64,000 nt of DNA from Euglena gracilis (Eukaryota > Euglenida > Euglenophyceae > Euglenales): assembly GCA_039621445.1 (NCBI GenBank), contig CP154955.1, positions 39,874,426 through 39,938,425 of the forward strand, given 5' to 3'. Below are positions 41,847-54,100 of this stretch, piece after piece; the first letter of the stretch is position 1, and the number at the start of each line of letters is the position of its first letter. Made by a program: the position numbers and the translations under genes. The notes beneath the pieces were generated by a model that worked only from the letters and a program-made list of their open reading frames with translations, searched no databases and had not been told where the DNA came from.

Positions 41847-44800
41847 ATGGACGACAAGGAGCTCTCCCTGAACGTGTCCGCCAAAGTGTTCGTCGGGGAC
41901 CCGCCGCCCTTTGACCAGAACGTGTTTGAGCTGTGCCCAGGCCGTGCCTTGCTGTTGCACACAGTAGCGGTAGGAACCTGCAAAGTGCTATATGATGTGA
42001 CAATAAAGGTCTTTGTCTTTTTGGACGTGAATCGCGGACGAGTTGGATTTCCCAGGCTTGAACCAGGATTGAACCGCCTCTGCCCTCCTTTTGCAGTTGT
42101 GCCGCTTGCAAAAAAACCGTCGGGGTTTTGCAACCTTGTTGTTGCACGGCAGCGGTGCGTCTCACCACCCAACCATCATTTCATGACCATTGGGGGGGGG
42201 GGAACTTTCGACCGGTTTTCAGTTGGGGAAACGTGGCCACACCCGGAAGCCGAAAACAAATGCAATCAAAAAAACCCTCCCCCCCCCCTTGCAACAACCC
42301 CCCCCCCACTTGCAAGCAACCTGCGTGTTGCCCTTGGGGGTACCGTACCGTTTGGCGGGCGCCGCCTGCGGGGCGGCTGTCCAACATGGCACCGGAGAAG
42401 GCGGCGCGGGTGCGGGCCCGCGAGCGGGGCTCCCTGCTGCCGAAGATGCCCAACCAGGACCTGCTGCTGCTCGACGCCCAACGGCCAGCCGGTTTGGCAC
42501 TCGATCGGAAACGCTGCCGCTGGGTGTCCAATGCAGAACATTGTTCGTCTGTGGCTTCTCGCTCCCCTCACATACATGTCCATACCCTCTCCCACCGCAC
42601 CCCACACATGGACACCTCCTGTTTCATGTATAATTGTACCGTTCTGGTTAGCAGCCGAAATTATCAAATTGAAGTTTCGTTGCTTTTTTTTATTACGAAG
42701 TGCCCATGCAAGGGGACGCAGGGAGCAGGGGTGGAATGACGCATTGCTGGCTGTTGGCCTGACACGCTGGACCAGTACCGGACCTACAGCCTCCTCCAGC
42801 ACTACCTCAGCCACCCGATGCTGTTCCTCCAGAGCTCCCCCATCCCCCTCGCCCCCCAGATCCGGTCCACCATGATCGGCCTGTACTACGCCCAGGGCTG
42901 ACTTTGCTGTGCTTCTATCGAGACATATGGGGATGTCTCATATGTGATATGTCATATGAGACATGGCATACGTATTCCGGGTTCTGCACCTGTGCTCTAT
43001 CCTGGCTGACACCGTGGGATGTGGATACAATGGCGGCCAGCTGTGGCTCCACCTCCCACGTTTGCCACCTCCTACGATAACCCACCTCTCTGTTCTGGTC
43101 CATTGTGTTCCGGCGCCTGCAGCCTCACCTATCTTGGGTGCGAAAGCCAACAGGTCAGCTGTGTCCCCGATGTCGATACGTCCGTTGCACGTCGGGTTTT
43201 GGGAAAGAAGCTCGGATGGCGCCACCCTTCCCTTTCCTCCCTCTGAGCATGTTTGAGAACGTTTTTTTTGGCCAGCAATGCTGTTTCAAAACCACAAGCA
43301 CTGCTGGGTACCAGACTTGCCTTGGACTCCTGTTGGGCCAGGGGTGTGACAGCAGCCAGTGGCTTAAGACAGCGGTGCTGCAAACCTGCCACAGGTTGAG
43401 ATACAAACCCGATCCCACGCCGAGGCCGTTGTAGGAAACTACTGGCTGTACGGCTGACCCTCTCCGCGCATTTTCCTGCTTGTGGACGAGCAGGGCTTAC
43501 AATTGGATGACGCCAGGCCCCCGACACCCGGCGGGATTACGAAGACCTCGTGGAGGCCACCAACCTCTCGTCCGGGTACTGCCGCCGCCACTACGAGAAC
43601 TTCCGCCGCGTGTACAAGCACACCTCCGGTGTGCTGAAGCAGAAGGGTGTCGAGGGGGGCGACAAGGCCCACAACCTGCTGTCGGTGGCCAAGCCCGGTT
43701 TGGAGGATGGCTTTATTGTTAAGAAAAGCGGAACAACCTGTGTTTTGTTTCTTACTTTCTCTACCTTTTGGCTTTTTTTTTAAACAGCAGAAGTGAGTAA
43801 CCCCCTCAATGAGATTCCCCCAATGATATCCCCAATGATATGCCCCTTTCTTCATTGACCGCCAAAGAAAAATGAGTTTTCCTGAGATCTGGAACCTTAT
43901 TTTTATTCAAGTGTTTTATGATTCCTATTATATTTCCGGTTTAAAAAATGGAACGGAAAATAACAAATCCTTGTTTCTGAGACACCTTGCACCTGCCATA
44001 GACTTTGATGTGTTCAAGGAGTTGAGGTGTTTATGATAGATGGAACACATTTCACGATAAAAATTTTACACTCTCAAAATCCTGAATTTGTTTGCCAAAT
44101 AATATCTCGGTGGATTTTGGCCGACTAAATAATATTCTCGGGGGCAATTCTATTCTTAAGCAGGACTTTTTTTTTTACATGAGGAGGGGGGGACGTCCAG
44201 CCGACAGTCCCCAAGCCCCTGCCCCCCCAAGGTCGACTGAAATAAACCGCTGGTTCGTGCTCAGCCTCCAAGTCCAGCTTAAAGTCGTACTAAGTATTGT
44301 GGCAAAAAACGTGGTCAAAAACGCCAGCTTGGTTTCTTCCCCCGCACACTCTAGGCCACACAATATAACGAAGTCGTTGTTTTTGCTGGAATCCCATTCA
44401 TCCATCTGGGCTCTGGGGAAATAAGGTGCTGCTGGAATCCTGGGGAGGGGACCGCCAGCTGCCTCACTGACTCCCCTGCAAGACTGGACCCTGCAGGGGT
44501 TCTGACAAAAAACCGTGGATTTCATGAAGCCTGGGCCGATGGGGCTTGCTGTAAATTGAGCACGATTTCCACCTCTCACACGACGTCGCGATGAAGTTCG
44601 CCGTTATCGTCTTCCTCTGCAAGCACCAATGGGACCTTTGCCACTTGCTTTCCGCTCACAGGCTCAGTCCCTGCAACAGGGATTCATAAAAGGTGGAGGC
44701 TCCGCCATCACAGCGGGAAAAAAAACGACACTCAGACACTTTCTCTAAGAGTTTTCTGTGACGGTGAGAATTGTGCCATTCCAACCAAGTGTGGCAGGCA

Positions 44801-46903
44801 CACAATAAGTTCAGGAGCAACCTTGGCTTATCCACTTAAACCCCCCCCCCAAAAATAAGACCCGGGTCTTATTTTTGGGTCCGTTGCTGGAAACCTCCAG
44901 GGGGGGTCTTATTTTTGGGGGGGGGGTCTTATTTTTGGATTTTTTATTGACCGACCCGGGCCCGAAAAAAACATCATTTTTCAGGTTCCCAAAAACACTA
45001 AAAATTTTCCTTCGGCGCTTCGCGCCATGTGTAAATTTGTGTAAGTTGACATTTAGCATGTTTTTTTGCACTTCAAGAATCTGAAATTTTTTGAAATTTC
45101 ATCATTTTTGTGTGTGAAATTTGGGTTTTTGGCAATTTCTCAGGGAATATTTTCACCGTCCCCGGCGCTTTGCGCCGTCAGGGGGGGTCTTATTTATGGG
45201 GGGGTCTTATTTTTGGATTTTTGCTCGATCGGCCCAGGGGGGTCTTATTTTTTGGGGGGGGGTCTTATTTTTGGGGGGGGTCTTATTTTTGGGGGGGGGG
45301 TTTATTTTGTGTCCTGTGCGTGTGGGTGCAGAGGAAATCACAGAATTTAAAGAACCTGGAATTTCAACTTTGACGCCGAGGACAGCTATGAGCGCTATAA
45401 CCTACACACGTATTCACGCCTACATGCACACATGAACGCACATCTGGGGGTTCGCTTGGCATTGTTTGTAATGAGAGTGACTTGGTTTTCTTCCATGCGT
45501 CTAACAGCTGCCCCAGCCGATTTGAGACGCTGCGGAAGCGGCTCCTCAACCTGGACTTCGCCGCCTTCCACTCCATGAGCACGGAGATGATGCACCGCTG
45601 GACGACCCCCAACCGCTTCCTCATTGACCTGCAGTTCCTTGCCGTGGCTGACCACCATACCGATGTCATTGAGCTTGACTGGACCCCCCAGGGGCTTTTT
45701 TCCAGCCAGCACCTTTTTCCAGCTAGTTGTTTGGACTGGACCCATCTCCTCCCCTGGGTTTGGTTGGTTGGGTTGGCCTGATGAAATTCTAAAGGAATGT
45801 TCAATTGGCCAATTTGAGAGGGCCATTTTTAGGCTCCCTTTAATGACAGTTGTCACTGCAAATCACTCAAAAATGGGTCCTGGCCTCATCACACCCTTTA
45901 TCCATATTCCCCTCCAAGGAATGGACAGCAAAGCAGCTTTCAGTTCAAGGAAATGTTCCGGTGCTGCCACGCTGCAGGAGGGAGAGGGGCACTCCCCAAC
46001 TGCATGGGTTTCTGTTTTCCGTTTGCTGTTTCCGGTTGCGCGGGTTGTCCGCCACCACTTGACACTCTGCGGCACGTCAGTGACCTACTGAAGGATGCCG
46101 GACAGGCTTTGCCGTGTGGCGGAGGAGCCTGTGAGGACCTCACCGTGTTGGGTCCGGTCCTGGGAGAAGCCTGTTTCCCTTTCCCAGGCGGCACCCCCCC
46201 CCCCCAGGGCCTCCCGTACCACAGGCAAAGCCTACCCCCAAGGTGGTGGCGGAGTACCACGACTTGGTGATGGGGTCTGCCCAGGGCCTAGGGCCTTGAA
46301 CGGGGCGATACTGCCACACCCCGCCCGTTGTGGAGGGGATGCCCCTCCCCCCCCCCCTCGAGCCCTGCCGGCGTCTCGCCAGCCTCGGACCTCGTCCTGT
46401 TCAAGTTCCCCCAGGTGCTGAAAACGCTCCTCAAGATAAGTGGCCGGCTCACGTCTTCCAAAGCCCAGGCCCGCCCTTTCGTCTGCGATGAGAGCAGATT
46501 GGTATGTGACAATCGAGCACAGTGCACCTGACACCCCAGAGACCCCCCCCCCCCAGGGGGACTTCAAGCAACAAGCAACAAGTGAATATCTTCCTGGATT
46601 TTTATCTGCACGATTTTTGCCTGGAAGGGATCCTGGGATTTTTGAAGGGGCACCTGTGGAGGCGTCCGTCCAACAAAAAGCATGCCTGCCTCTGAGTTCC
46701 GGGACCTCTTTGTGGATATCTGCGAGAAGGTCATCGACCCCTACAAAAACGACCGGGACCTCGGCCCCCTGCTTCTGACCCTCATCGCCACCTACCCCCG
46801 CCTGAAGTCGAACCCGGCCCTGACCTCTCGGGAGGGGTTCGCGGTGGCGTGGACGAGTTTCTTGCGTGTGACCATCTCCTGTGTGCAGAATATGACCGAC
46901 TGA
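41847..46903 (+). CDS. FIBP: FIBP orthologue (FGF1 intracellular-binding protein family)
   Basis: Homology to FIBP is clear across exons. E1 41847-41934 (MDDKELSLNVSAKVFVGDPP, FDQNVFEL). E2 42372-~42484 (RLSNMAPEKAARVRARERGS, then NQDLLLLDA). E3 ~42755-42889 (LDQYRTYSLLQHYLSHPM to MIGLYY, matching the human DHYRTFHMLERLL to IERYYA segment). E4 ~43520-43695 (RRDYEDLVEATNLSSGYCRR, HYENFRRVYK). E5 ~45512-45685 (CPSRFETLRKRLLNLDFAAF, HSMSTEMMHRWT). E6 ~46225-46278 (PKVVAEYHDLVMGS). E7 46373-46462 (DLVLFKFPQVLKTLLKISGR). E8 46694-46903 (EFRDLFVDICEKVIDPYKND to the TGA). A small piece between E3 and E4 and part of the E5-E6 region are not recovered. At least three introns are nonconventional. Animal FIBP binds FGF1 inside the cell; its role in protists is unknown. 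Confidence 0.9.
41935..42371 (+). other. Nonconventional intron 1 of FIBP
   Basis: Begins GCCCAGGCC and ends GCCTGCGG. CAGGC pairs with GCCTG. Joining the exons makes the conserved Trp codon of the family (VFEL-W-RLSNM; human VYRL-W-LDGY). No GT-AG pair gives that junction. The CTG is at -6, two bases closer than usual. Confidence 0.65.
44835..45310. repeat. C/G-run element with AAAAATAAGACC key, in a FIBP intron
   Basis: The left end reads TTAAAC, then C-run, then AAAAATAAGACCC; the right end reads GGGTCTTATTTTTG, then G-run, then TTTATTTTG. Copies of GGGGGTCTTATTTTTGGG occur six times. Two GGCGCTTCGCGCC / GGCGCTTTGCGCC hairpins lie inside. Near-identical internal sequence to 5359-5560. Confidence 0.8.
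46279..46372 (+). other. Nonconventional intron between FIBP E6 and E7
   Basis: 94 nt, starting GCCCAGGGCC and ending GCCCTGCCGGC. CAG is at +4 to +6, CTG at -8 to -6, and CAGGGC is perfectly complementary to GCCCTG. The exons join in phase 0 (DLVMGS-VSPASDLVLF). No GT at the donor. Confidence 0.85.
46463..46693 (+). other. Nonconventional intron between FIBP E7 and E8
   Basis: 231 nt, starting GCCCAGGC and ending GCCTGCCTCT. CAG is at +4 to +6, CTG at -8 to -6, and CAGGC pairs with GCCTG. Joins AAA to GAG in phase 0, giving TSSK-EFRDLFVD, collinear with human NKDVRDLFVD. Confidence 0.88.
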
Positions 46904-47442
46904 TTATCGTGCCTCTTTGCTTGCCGGGTGGAGACCAAAGCCGGCAGCTCCAATCTTGAAGTTTCTCACCCTCCATTTGGTAACCATTTGTCCTAATCAT
47001 GGTAATCAAGATGTGTTGATGTGTGTGGGGTGGGTGGCTTCATTCCCGAGGTGGGGGGGGGGTTGTTGGAGGCACCTTTGGAGAAGGGTTTACTCCTACT
47101 TTTCGGTTTGCATTGCGAAAAATTTTGTTATCCAAATTGATCCCAAGGCTGTTTCCCACCCACCCCCGGGAGGCCTCCTCCCCTGGGTGCAGGGGGTGGG
47201 TGGATGGGTGGGTGGGTGCCGACCCCATCCCGCAAGTCCTAAAACTGACCGCTGGGCTCATTGTTGGCTGCTTTTTCAGTTGTCTCTGTTTGTATGTCTC
47301 CTGACATTTTTTTTGGCCGGTGGACAGAAGCCTCCAATCCTTAGCGCATTCAGGACGGACCGCGTTCCGCGCAGCGGCCGTTGCCCAGTTCCTCCCGCTT
47401 TGGCTTCCCCACTTGTAGCCCCTGCCATCCCTTGCTTCCGTC

Positions 47443-47513
47443 AATGGCCCAAGGGGACTCAGGGGATTTCTCTGAGGATGCGGACGCAAAGGAGGATCCA
47501 ACCTGTTCGACAG
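47443..47513 (+). CDS. Candidate first exon of the TRABD gene
   Basis: An ATG followed by an acidic stretch MAQGDSGDFSEDADAKEDPT then CST and a GT donor (ACAG|GTGTGCC). It is about 620 bp upstream of the first certain TRABD exon. The phases do not match directly, so another exon would be needed between them. Confidence 0.35.
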
Positions 47514-48129
47514 GTGTGCCCTGCCCTCGTTCCAACAATGGCGGGGATTTGTTTCACTGAACGTACAAGCACTGTCTCATTCTGATGTATGCGGAGAATT
47601 CTGTTGTTCTTCTCGATCCATTTCGGCGCACATACACCCCCTGGACTGTCTCCTCTCATTAACCTGGTGACAAAACCCTGCAAGCATGTCTCCGACATAT
47701 TCCGCTTAAGGCTTGTTTCGCAGGAAAATTCAGCACCTAGGATTCCTGCTTTGCATGAAAATAATTTCTTCTGTCCGATATTTTTTGTGATTTTTTTTTC
47801 GAAAAAAATTTCATTTGAATATTTTTTCTTCGTAACCCCTGAAAATTGTTGCATCCTCACCATAATACAAGTCGTTATGGTGGCTTTTATCCGCTGGTTC
47901 ACATCATTCCATCATTGATTTTCATCTGACTTTGCAGGGAAAGTGTCGGTCAAATACATTTTGCACCCCGACAATAAGGGTACGTGACAAATTTCCGGCC
48001 AAGGAAATCGCCACTCCTACTTGGAAGTTGCCTGGTTGCAGATTCCAGAGGTGTCGAGGGAAACAGGCTCCTACCTTTCCCATTGCCCCCCGCCAGCCAT
48101 TGCCATTCCTCCATTTCCCAGTGACCCAG

Positions 48130-51100
48130 GAGGTGCTTCGCAGTTGTCTCCCGTCGTCCGTTTCGGTTCTGGAGGGTCCCCGAGTTATGGTGTACGTGGT
48201 GGGCACCGCACACGTGTCGTCTCAGGTCTGTCGATGTCCCAGCTTTTTCTGAAGGCAGAAACCTTTGTCTGGCTGGGGTATGGGGTATGGGGTATGGGGT
48301 ATGGGGTGCAGGGAACGCTGTAGGTGGTGCTTCCCGTGACCCACCCAAAAAGGAGAGCAAATTTGCACCTGAACCAGGCAGAAAAGATTGTCCAAGAGTA
48401 CCAAGAATCTGGAACCATGAAGAGGGTTGGGATCTCAAACACCCAACATGGGTTTTCATATCAACACCAGAAGAGGGCCAACAAAGGACCAATGCCCCCG
48501 CCCACTGTTGTACGAAGCCCCCCACACCCTGTGGTGGGTGTGGGTGTCGACTCCCCCCCTCCTGGCGGATGGAGGGGTCTTACCCCCCCCCCCCCTGCAA
48601 CTCCTTACCATATTTCCGCGGCGCTGATATTTAGGTCAAATTTTTTTTGTGCAGTGCTGTGATGGATTGGGGGGGATCGACCTACCTCCCGGGGTGGGGG
48701 TTGACCCCCCCCCCACCAGGCCTTTCAGCCCTCCCTTCCCTGTCTAGACACGTATGCAGGTACGGCTGCGTACTACAACCCTGGTTTTTGCTCGTTTTTA
48801 CTGGTCATCTTCCCAGGAAGCATTTTCTCTTGTATATTTCATTGGATCAAACTGAAAATTTCAATATTGCAGGAATTTCTCAAGCTGGATTTGGTGAGAT
48901 ATTGTTGATTTTTTCATCCTAATGCTTTCAAGTTGAACAACGGATCCCAAAAATGAGGCAAAACTACCTTTTTGGGCACGAAGCGCCGGGTTTTCCCAAA
49001 AATGTTGTTTTCCTCTATGTAACCAACCCCCTGGTTCCTACCCATATTTTGGACAGAATAAGCCCCCCCCGCGTCTTTTCTGCTTCTTATACAAGGGGGG
49101 GGGGATCGGCTTGAGTTTTATCCGAAAAGCATCTTTCAAATTTGTTTCTGGGGGGATTTTTAAAGGCCAAAGGGGCAGGCCAGCTTCTGTCCGCGGGGGA
49201 GATACACAAACATGTCTCCCCCTTTTTTGTGTTTTTTTGTGTTTTTTGTGTACTTTTTTTTGTGTTTTCTTTTGTGTTTTCTTCCCATGGTTTTTTTCAG
49301 TTTCTTCTGGAAAACATTTGGACTTAGAAATTATCCTCCTCATTTTGGCCCTGATTCCCCCTGAGACCAAATCAGGTAACTCCCTTTCCCGGAATTTCCG
49401 TGGTGTTTTCAGGAAAAAAATAATCTGTGTTTTATTTGGGTTAATTTGCATCTGGTTATTGAGGGTCCATTTTGTGTTCCCCCCTGCTTCTGTGCTTATC
49501 AATAAAAGTATCTTTTTTCTCCTTGTGGTAATTAAATCGTTAGGCAACACCGACACAGGAAGCCCGAAAAATCCTGATGTAGTGGTGATTCAACGAAAAT
49601 GGAAACGGCAAGGTCCATCGTGTTTCCAGGGCTGCGTTTTGCCGTGTCTTTCGCCCTATGCATCTTTTTGGCGGCCCACGCCTTGCCTCGTCCCACCGCC
49701 CTACCCAGAGCCTGCGGGACGTTCGGCGCACCATCCGCCTCGTCCGGCCCCAAGCCGTCATGGTGGAGTTGTGTGCCTCCCGTGCCGTGATGCTGGACAC
49801 CGCCAAGGTTGGCCCCCCCCCCCCCCCCGCAACCCCTGGCCAAGGTGCATGCTGATTTTGCACACGGGCACGGGGGTCCTGGCCGCCTCCCCGACCCCAG
49901 GTCTGGTCTCTGACCAGCCCCTCTCCTGCAGCATGGGCCCTTTCTTTCAACATCCGGGACCCCCTGAAGCTGAGATTCTCATTTTTCTTCATTTTTTTTG
50001 CTGGTATTTCATTCCATTCGGGTTTTTTTTGAATATTTTCCAAGGAACAGTTCAAAACAATTTTTCTGGGAGTGCACAACAAGGATGTGTTTGAGGCACT
50101 TCTGTTGACGGCACATTGCAGGGTTCAACTCACCCATTCTCCCTCTGGGCTGGTCTGACCTCCGCTTTCAGTTCCCCTGATCAAGTTTCTTTCGGGATAT
50201 TTCTCCCCAGGCTTTCTCTGGGATACCTGTGTGAATCCATGCCGAAAGCGATACGTTGGTTTCGGTGGCAATTGTGTCCCATCACCCACTGTTTTGTGGC
50301 TTACAATCCTGTCAGGCAGAACGTTCTTTTCCACCTTGCGTTTTTGTATGTTCATGCTCAGGCTGATGAAGTTTTGGATGACGACGACGATGGGGCATCA
50401 CCCAAGCAGGGTGCCGAGCCCCAGCAGTCCCTTGCAGCGTCCCACAGTCCATCCCGGCCCAGTGTGCTGCCAATTGTCGTGCAGACTTCATTAATAAGTT
50501 CTTCCTTGAATGATCCCCCCCAATTTTTTTTCTGGTTTTTTCCTTCAAATTTCTCTTGGTTCAAAAAAGGCACTCATACACAAAAATGATGAAACTGTAA
50601 TTTGGAGCCTTCAAAAGTACACAAATTGGTGCAGAACTCATCACAACCAATGATGCCCAACAGGAACGAACATATGGGACACAGAGAGGAGGGGGAAGGG
50701 GTCGGCACCCAACCATTCACCGCCCGGAAATGGAATCTCTTGGGGGGGGCAGGGTTCAGCAAGGCCCACTTATGGCAGGTCTTTTTTGGAAAAAAGCTTT
50801 TTCGCGAAAAGAAAAGGGTAAAAAATGTCCTGAGCAGACATTGGTGAATGCAGATGCAAGCAATCAATTATTGTGCTTTTCAGCCATGTTCATTCATCGT
50901 TTGATTTACAGATGTGAGCCAGGATCATCATGAATTTTCTCTTTCTAAGCAGCTGGGAGAGGCAAAAAAGTTGTAGGAAAGTATCTTGAATTAGTTTTCC
51001 TTCTTGAGAAATCACTGGCAATGTGCTGTTTTTCTTTTGATTCTTCCAAGTGTTTGGATCCTCTCATAATGCAAAGGAGGATGGCGTTTGGTACCACGCC

Positions 51101-54100
51101 ACAGCTTTTCTATGATTTTTTCTCATGGGTTCCTCGCTTCTGCCTGCGTTTTTTTTTTTGCATGTTTCTTTTAGGTTTTTGTGTTTTGTTTTTTTTCCCT
51201 CGGAGCACCCCGAGGTTGAGGTTAGGTGTTGAGGTTTTCCTTACATTTCCCCCTCCTTGGCCTCTATTGTGCCATGATTTTCGGCCGGACATATTCCCAG
51301 ACCTCTGACACGGGACCAGAGGTTTTTTTAGTCTTGGACCCGGGGAGGGGGAGGGTGGGTGGGTCCCTTGGACCCCCTCCCCCGCCCCCAGGGGGGGGTG
51401 GGGGTTGGGGCTGGTGGGGTTTTTCGGCGCCGAAAATTTTGGAAAAGGTGCTGTTTTTGGCACTTTTTGGCCATTTTCGGGCAAAAGTGGGTGGGTCCCC
51501 GGGACCCCCCTGGGGGGCGACCCCAGGGGGTGGGTGGGTGGGTGCTGACCCCCTCCCTTCCCCCCCCCCCTGGTCTTAAAAAAAACCCTGCACGGGACCC
51601 CCACCTCGTGGAGGTGTGGGCAGGGTTTGGTACGAGGGGGGTGCTGGGTGTGGCCGGGCCTGGACCCCTCCCCCCTATTTTTGGCACAAATACCCCAGCT
51701 AGGCTGCTTTTAAAGGGAGTTTGCACCAGACCTCTAGGGGGTTGGGGGGATTTGGAAACCCACACCTCCTGGGGGTGGTTGGGTTTTGGGGTGGTGCTCA
51801 CAAAACAACAACTACAGGGTCTTTAACGTCTCTGAAGGTTTCCTTCTTTCCTGAACACATGTGGATTGCCCTTTTTTGCCTCCTGCATTCTCTGCAACCT
51901 TTCCCTGTGGTGAGGCCTTCCATTCCCGAACCACCTGCAGGGCTCGCATCGGTGTGGGCGGTGGCACGGGGGACGGCCCTTCTCACCCTCGGCTGGCTCT
52001 GGTGGCTGCTCAGCCTCGGGCTGTGGCTACGCTACGGCTCTCCCGACCTCTCTCTCACCAGCCGCAACCTTGTTGCGTGGCTGGCTCTTGCAATAGCCGT
52101 CACTGGGGCTCTCAGGTTTTTCCTCCAGCTTGAGAATAAGTCACATATCTTTGGCCTGACATGTGTGTCAGGTCACATGTTTGACCTGACAAGCCATTCA
52201 TGTCACGCGTGGCATGAGTGACAGGTCATTCATATGTCACCCATGACCTGCCAATGCACCCGTTCCCCCTTCTGCTCCGTCATATTGGCTCAACACGTTC
52301 TGGCATGGCACCCCATGCCATCCAGTGTGCGTGTGTCCCTCGGCCAGGACGGCGGTCAGCAATGGCTACCTGCTGTTTGCGGCCCCCTATTTGCGCGTTC
52401 GACCAGTGTGTCGTGCTGTGTGGAACGCCCCAGTAGTTGTTTTGATGCTGCAAAGTATCTCCCCCCCCCAAAAAAAGTTCCCTTCTGCTCTGTGAACGTT
52501 CAATCTTAGGCTGGGGGTGGGTGACTGGATCCCCCCCCCCAGAGTGACTGACTGGTTTTTTGCCGAAGCCGCTCTGCAGGGGGATTGGCCAAAAAATAGT
52601 GACCCAAAATTTTTCAGCTTTTCTTTTTTTCACAGTCATGGTCAATTTTCCCTTGGATTTGTGGCCGACTCCCCAGTGATCGACTGGGTTTCCAAATGAA
52701 AAGAGATTTACTTTTTTTTTTTTGGAAGAGTGGAAGTGACCCCCCTGGGGTCGGTCAAAAATTGTAACCCCCCCCCCAAGTAATAAACCCCCCCGGTTTA
52801 TTATTTGGACACTCGAAGTCGGGGTCCAGGGGGGGTTATTATTTGGGCAAAATTTTTCGAAGTCAGAAATCAACCCAAAAACCCCTCCACATGCTCCGAT
52901 GGTCACTTTTTTTGGCATTTTTTGGGCTTTTTTGAAAAAATGGGTGCTTTTTGGCATATCCTTTTTTGTGATTTTTTTTGCAACATTTTTGTTAAGCCTT
53001 GACTCATTTTTTCCTTTGCCTTCACACCTGCCAGAGGGGGGGTTTACAATTTGGGCGGCCGAAGTCGGTCCTCAGGGGGGGGGGTTATTATTTGGGGGGG
53101 GTTTATGTCTGTGAATGCGAAGAAGCCCAAAAGCCCGCACCAGTTGATTTCCCCCCCTAAACCTTCCTGTACTGGTCTCGCTGCGAGGCCTGCCGCATCC
53201 CCACAGGGCGACGGCCCGGCGGTCTGGGGCGTGGTGGCCGACGCGGTGCGGCAGTGGCGGGCCGGGGGGCAGTCCGCAGAGTCGTTCTTCCGCACGTTCC
53301 TCGCCCTGTACTTCGCCAAGGTGAGCCAGGTGTGTGGCTGCCCGCCACGCGCCGTGAGGTCCAGGCGGCGCGCCTGCCGCGGGTACCGCCAGGTCAGTCT
53401 ATTGCTTGAGGGTTCGCAGCATCCCCACCCCTGGATCGCAACGAGGCCAAATTTGGCTAGGATATCCTAGTGGACCTCCCCCCTTGTAGGGAGTCTGCTA
53501 GCAGGGCTAGCTAGTGGAAAGAATTTCCTGTAACCGGCACATACCCGATTCTTTTTGGACCCCCAAAGCTGGCTAAAAATGCCCATTTTTTTGGTCAGTT
53601 TTGAGGGTTTTTTTTTGGAACAAAATCAGCCCAAAAATGCATTAAAAACCTCATTTCCACCTCAGCGCGCTGCGCCGGAGGAATTTTTTTTTCAGTCCGG
53701 GGTTTTTCCAGGATTTCTTTTTTTCTTTTCATTTTTCCCAGTCGGGGGAACCCTGGACCCCCCAGGGGGGGGGGTCTAGCTAGTCCATTTTTTCCAGTAT
53801 CTGGCAAACCTTAAGCAATAGCCTGCGCCAGGCACCATTGCCGATCGGTTGCTTTTCTTGCTGCCGGTCGGGCCCGCCGCTCCGCCGGCAGGACCTGCAC
53901 ATCGAGGTAGGTGCGGAGTTCCGCACTGCGATTGCGGAGGCCAAAAAGCTGCAGGCGACCATCATCCTGGGGGTGTGCCGCCCCCACACGGCCTCCCATC
54001 CGCTGCCTTCGTGTCCGTCTGGCTCCCGGAGCACCACCGCCGATGTTTGTCGGGATTTGTTGGGATTTGTCGGGATTTGTCGAGATTTGTTGGGGATGGA

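Noticed and set aside
42190-42235. Element pair 13178-13230 and 42190-42235 as a transposon
   Set aside because: They share TTCGACCGGTTTTC after a G run, but too little sequence is common to define ends.
47040-47501. Minus-strand ORF beside the FIBP 3' end
   Set aside because: Pro-rich, driven by C runs and GGGTGGGTGG repeats; no exon character.
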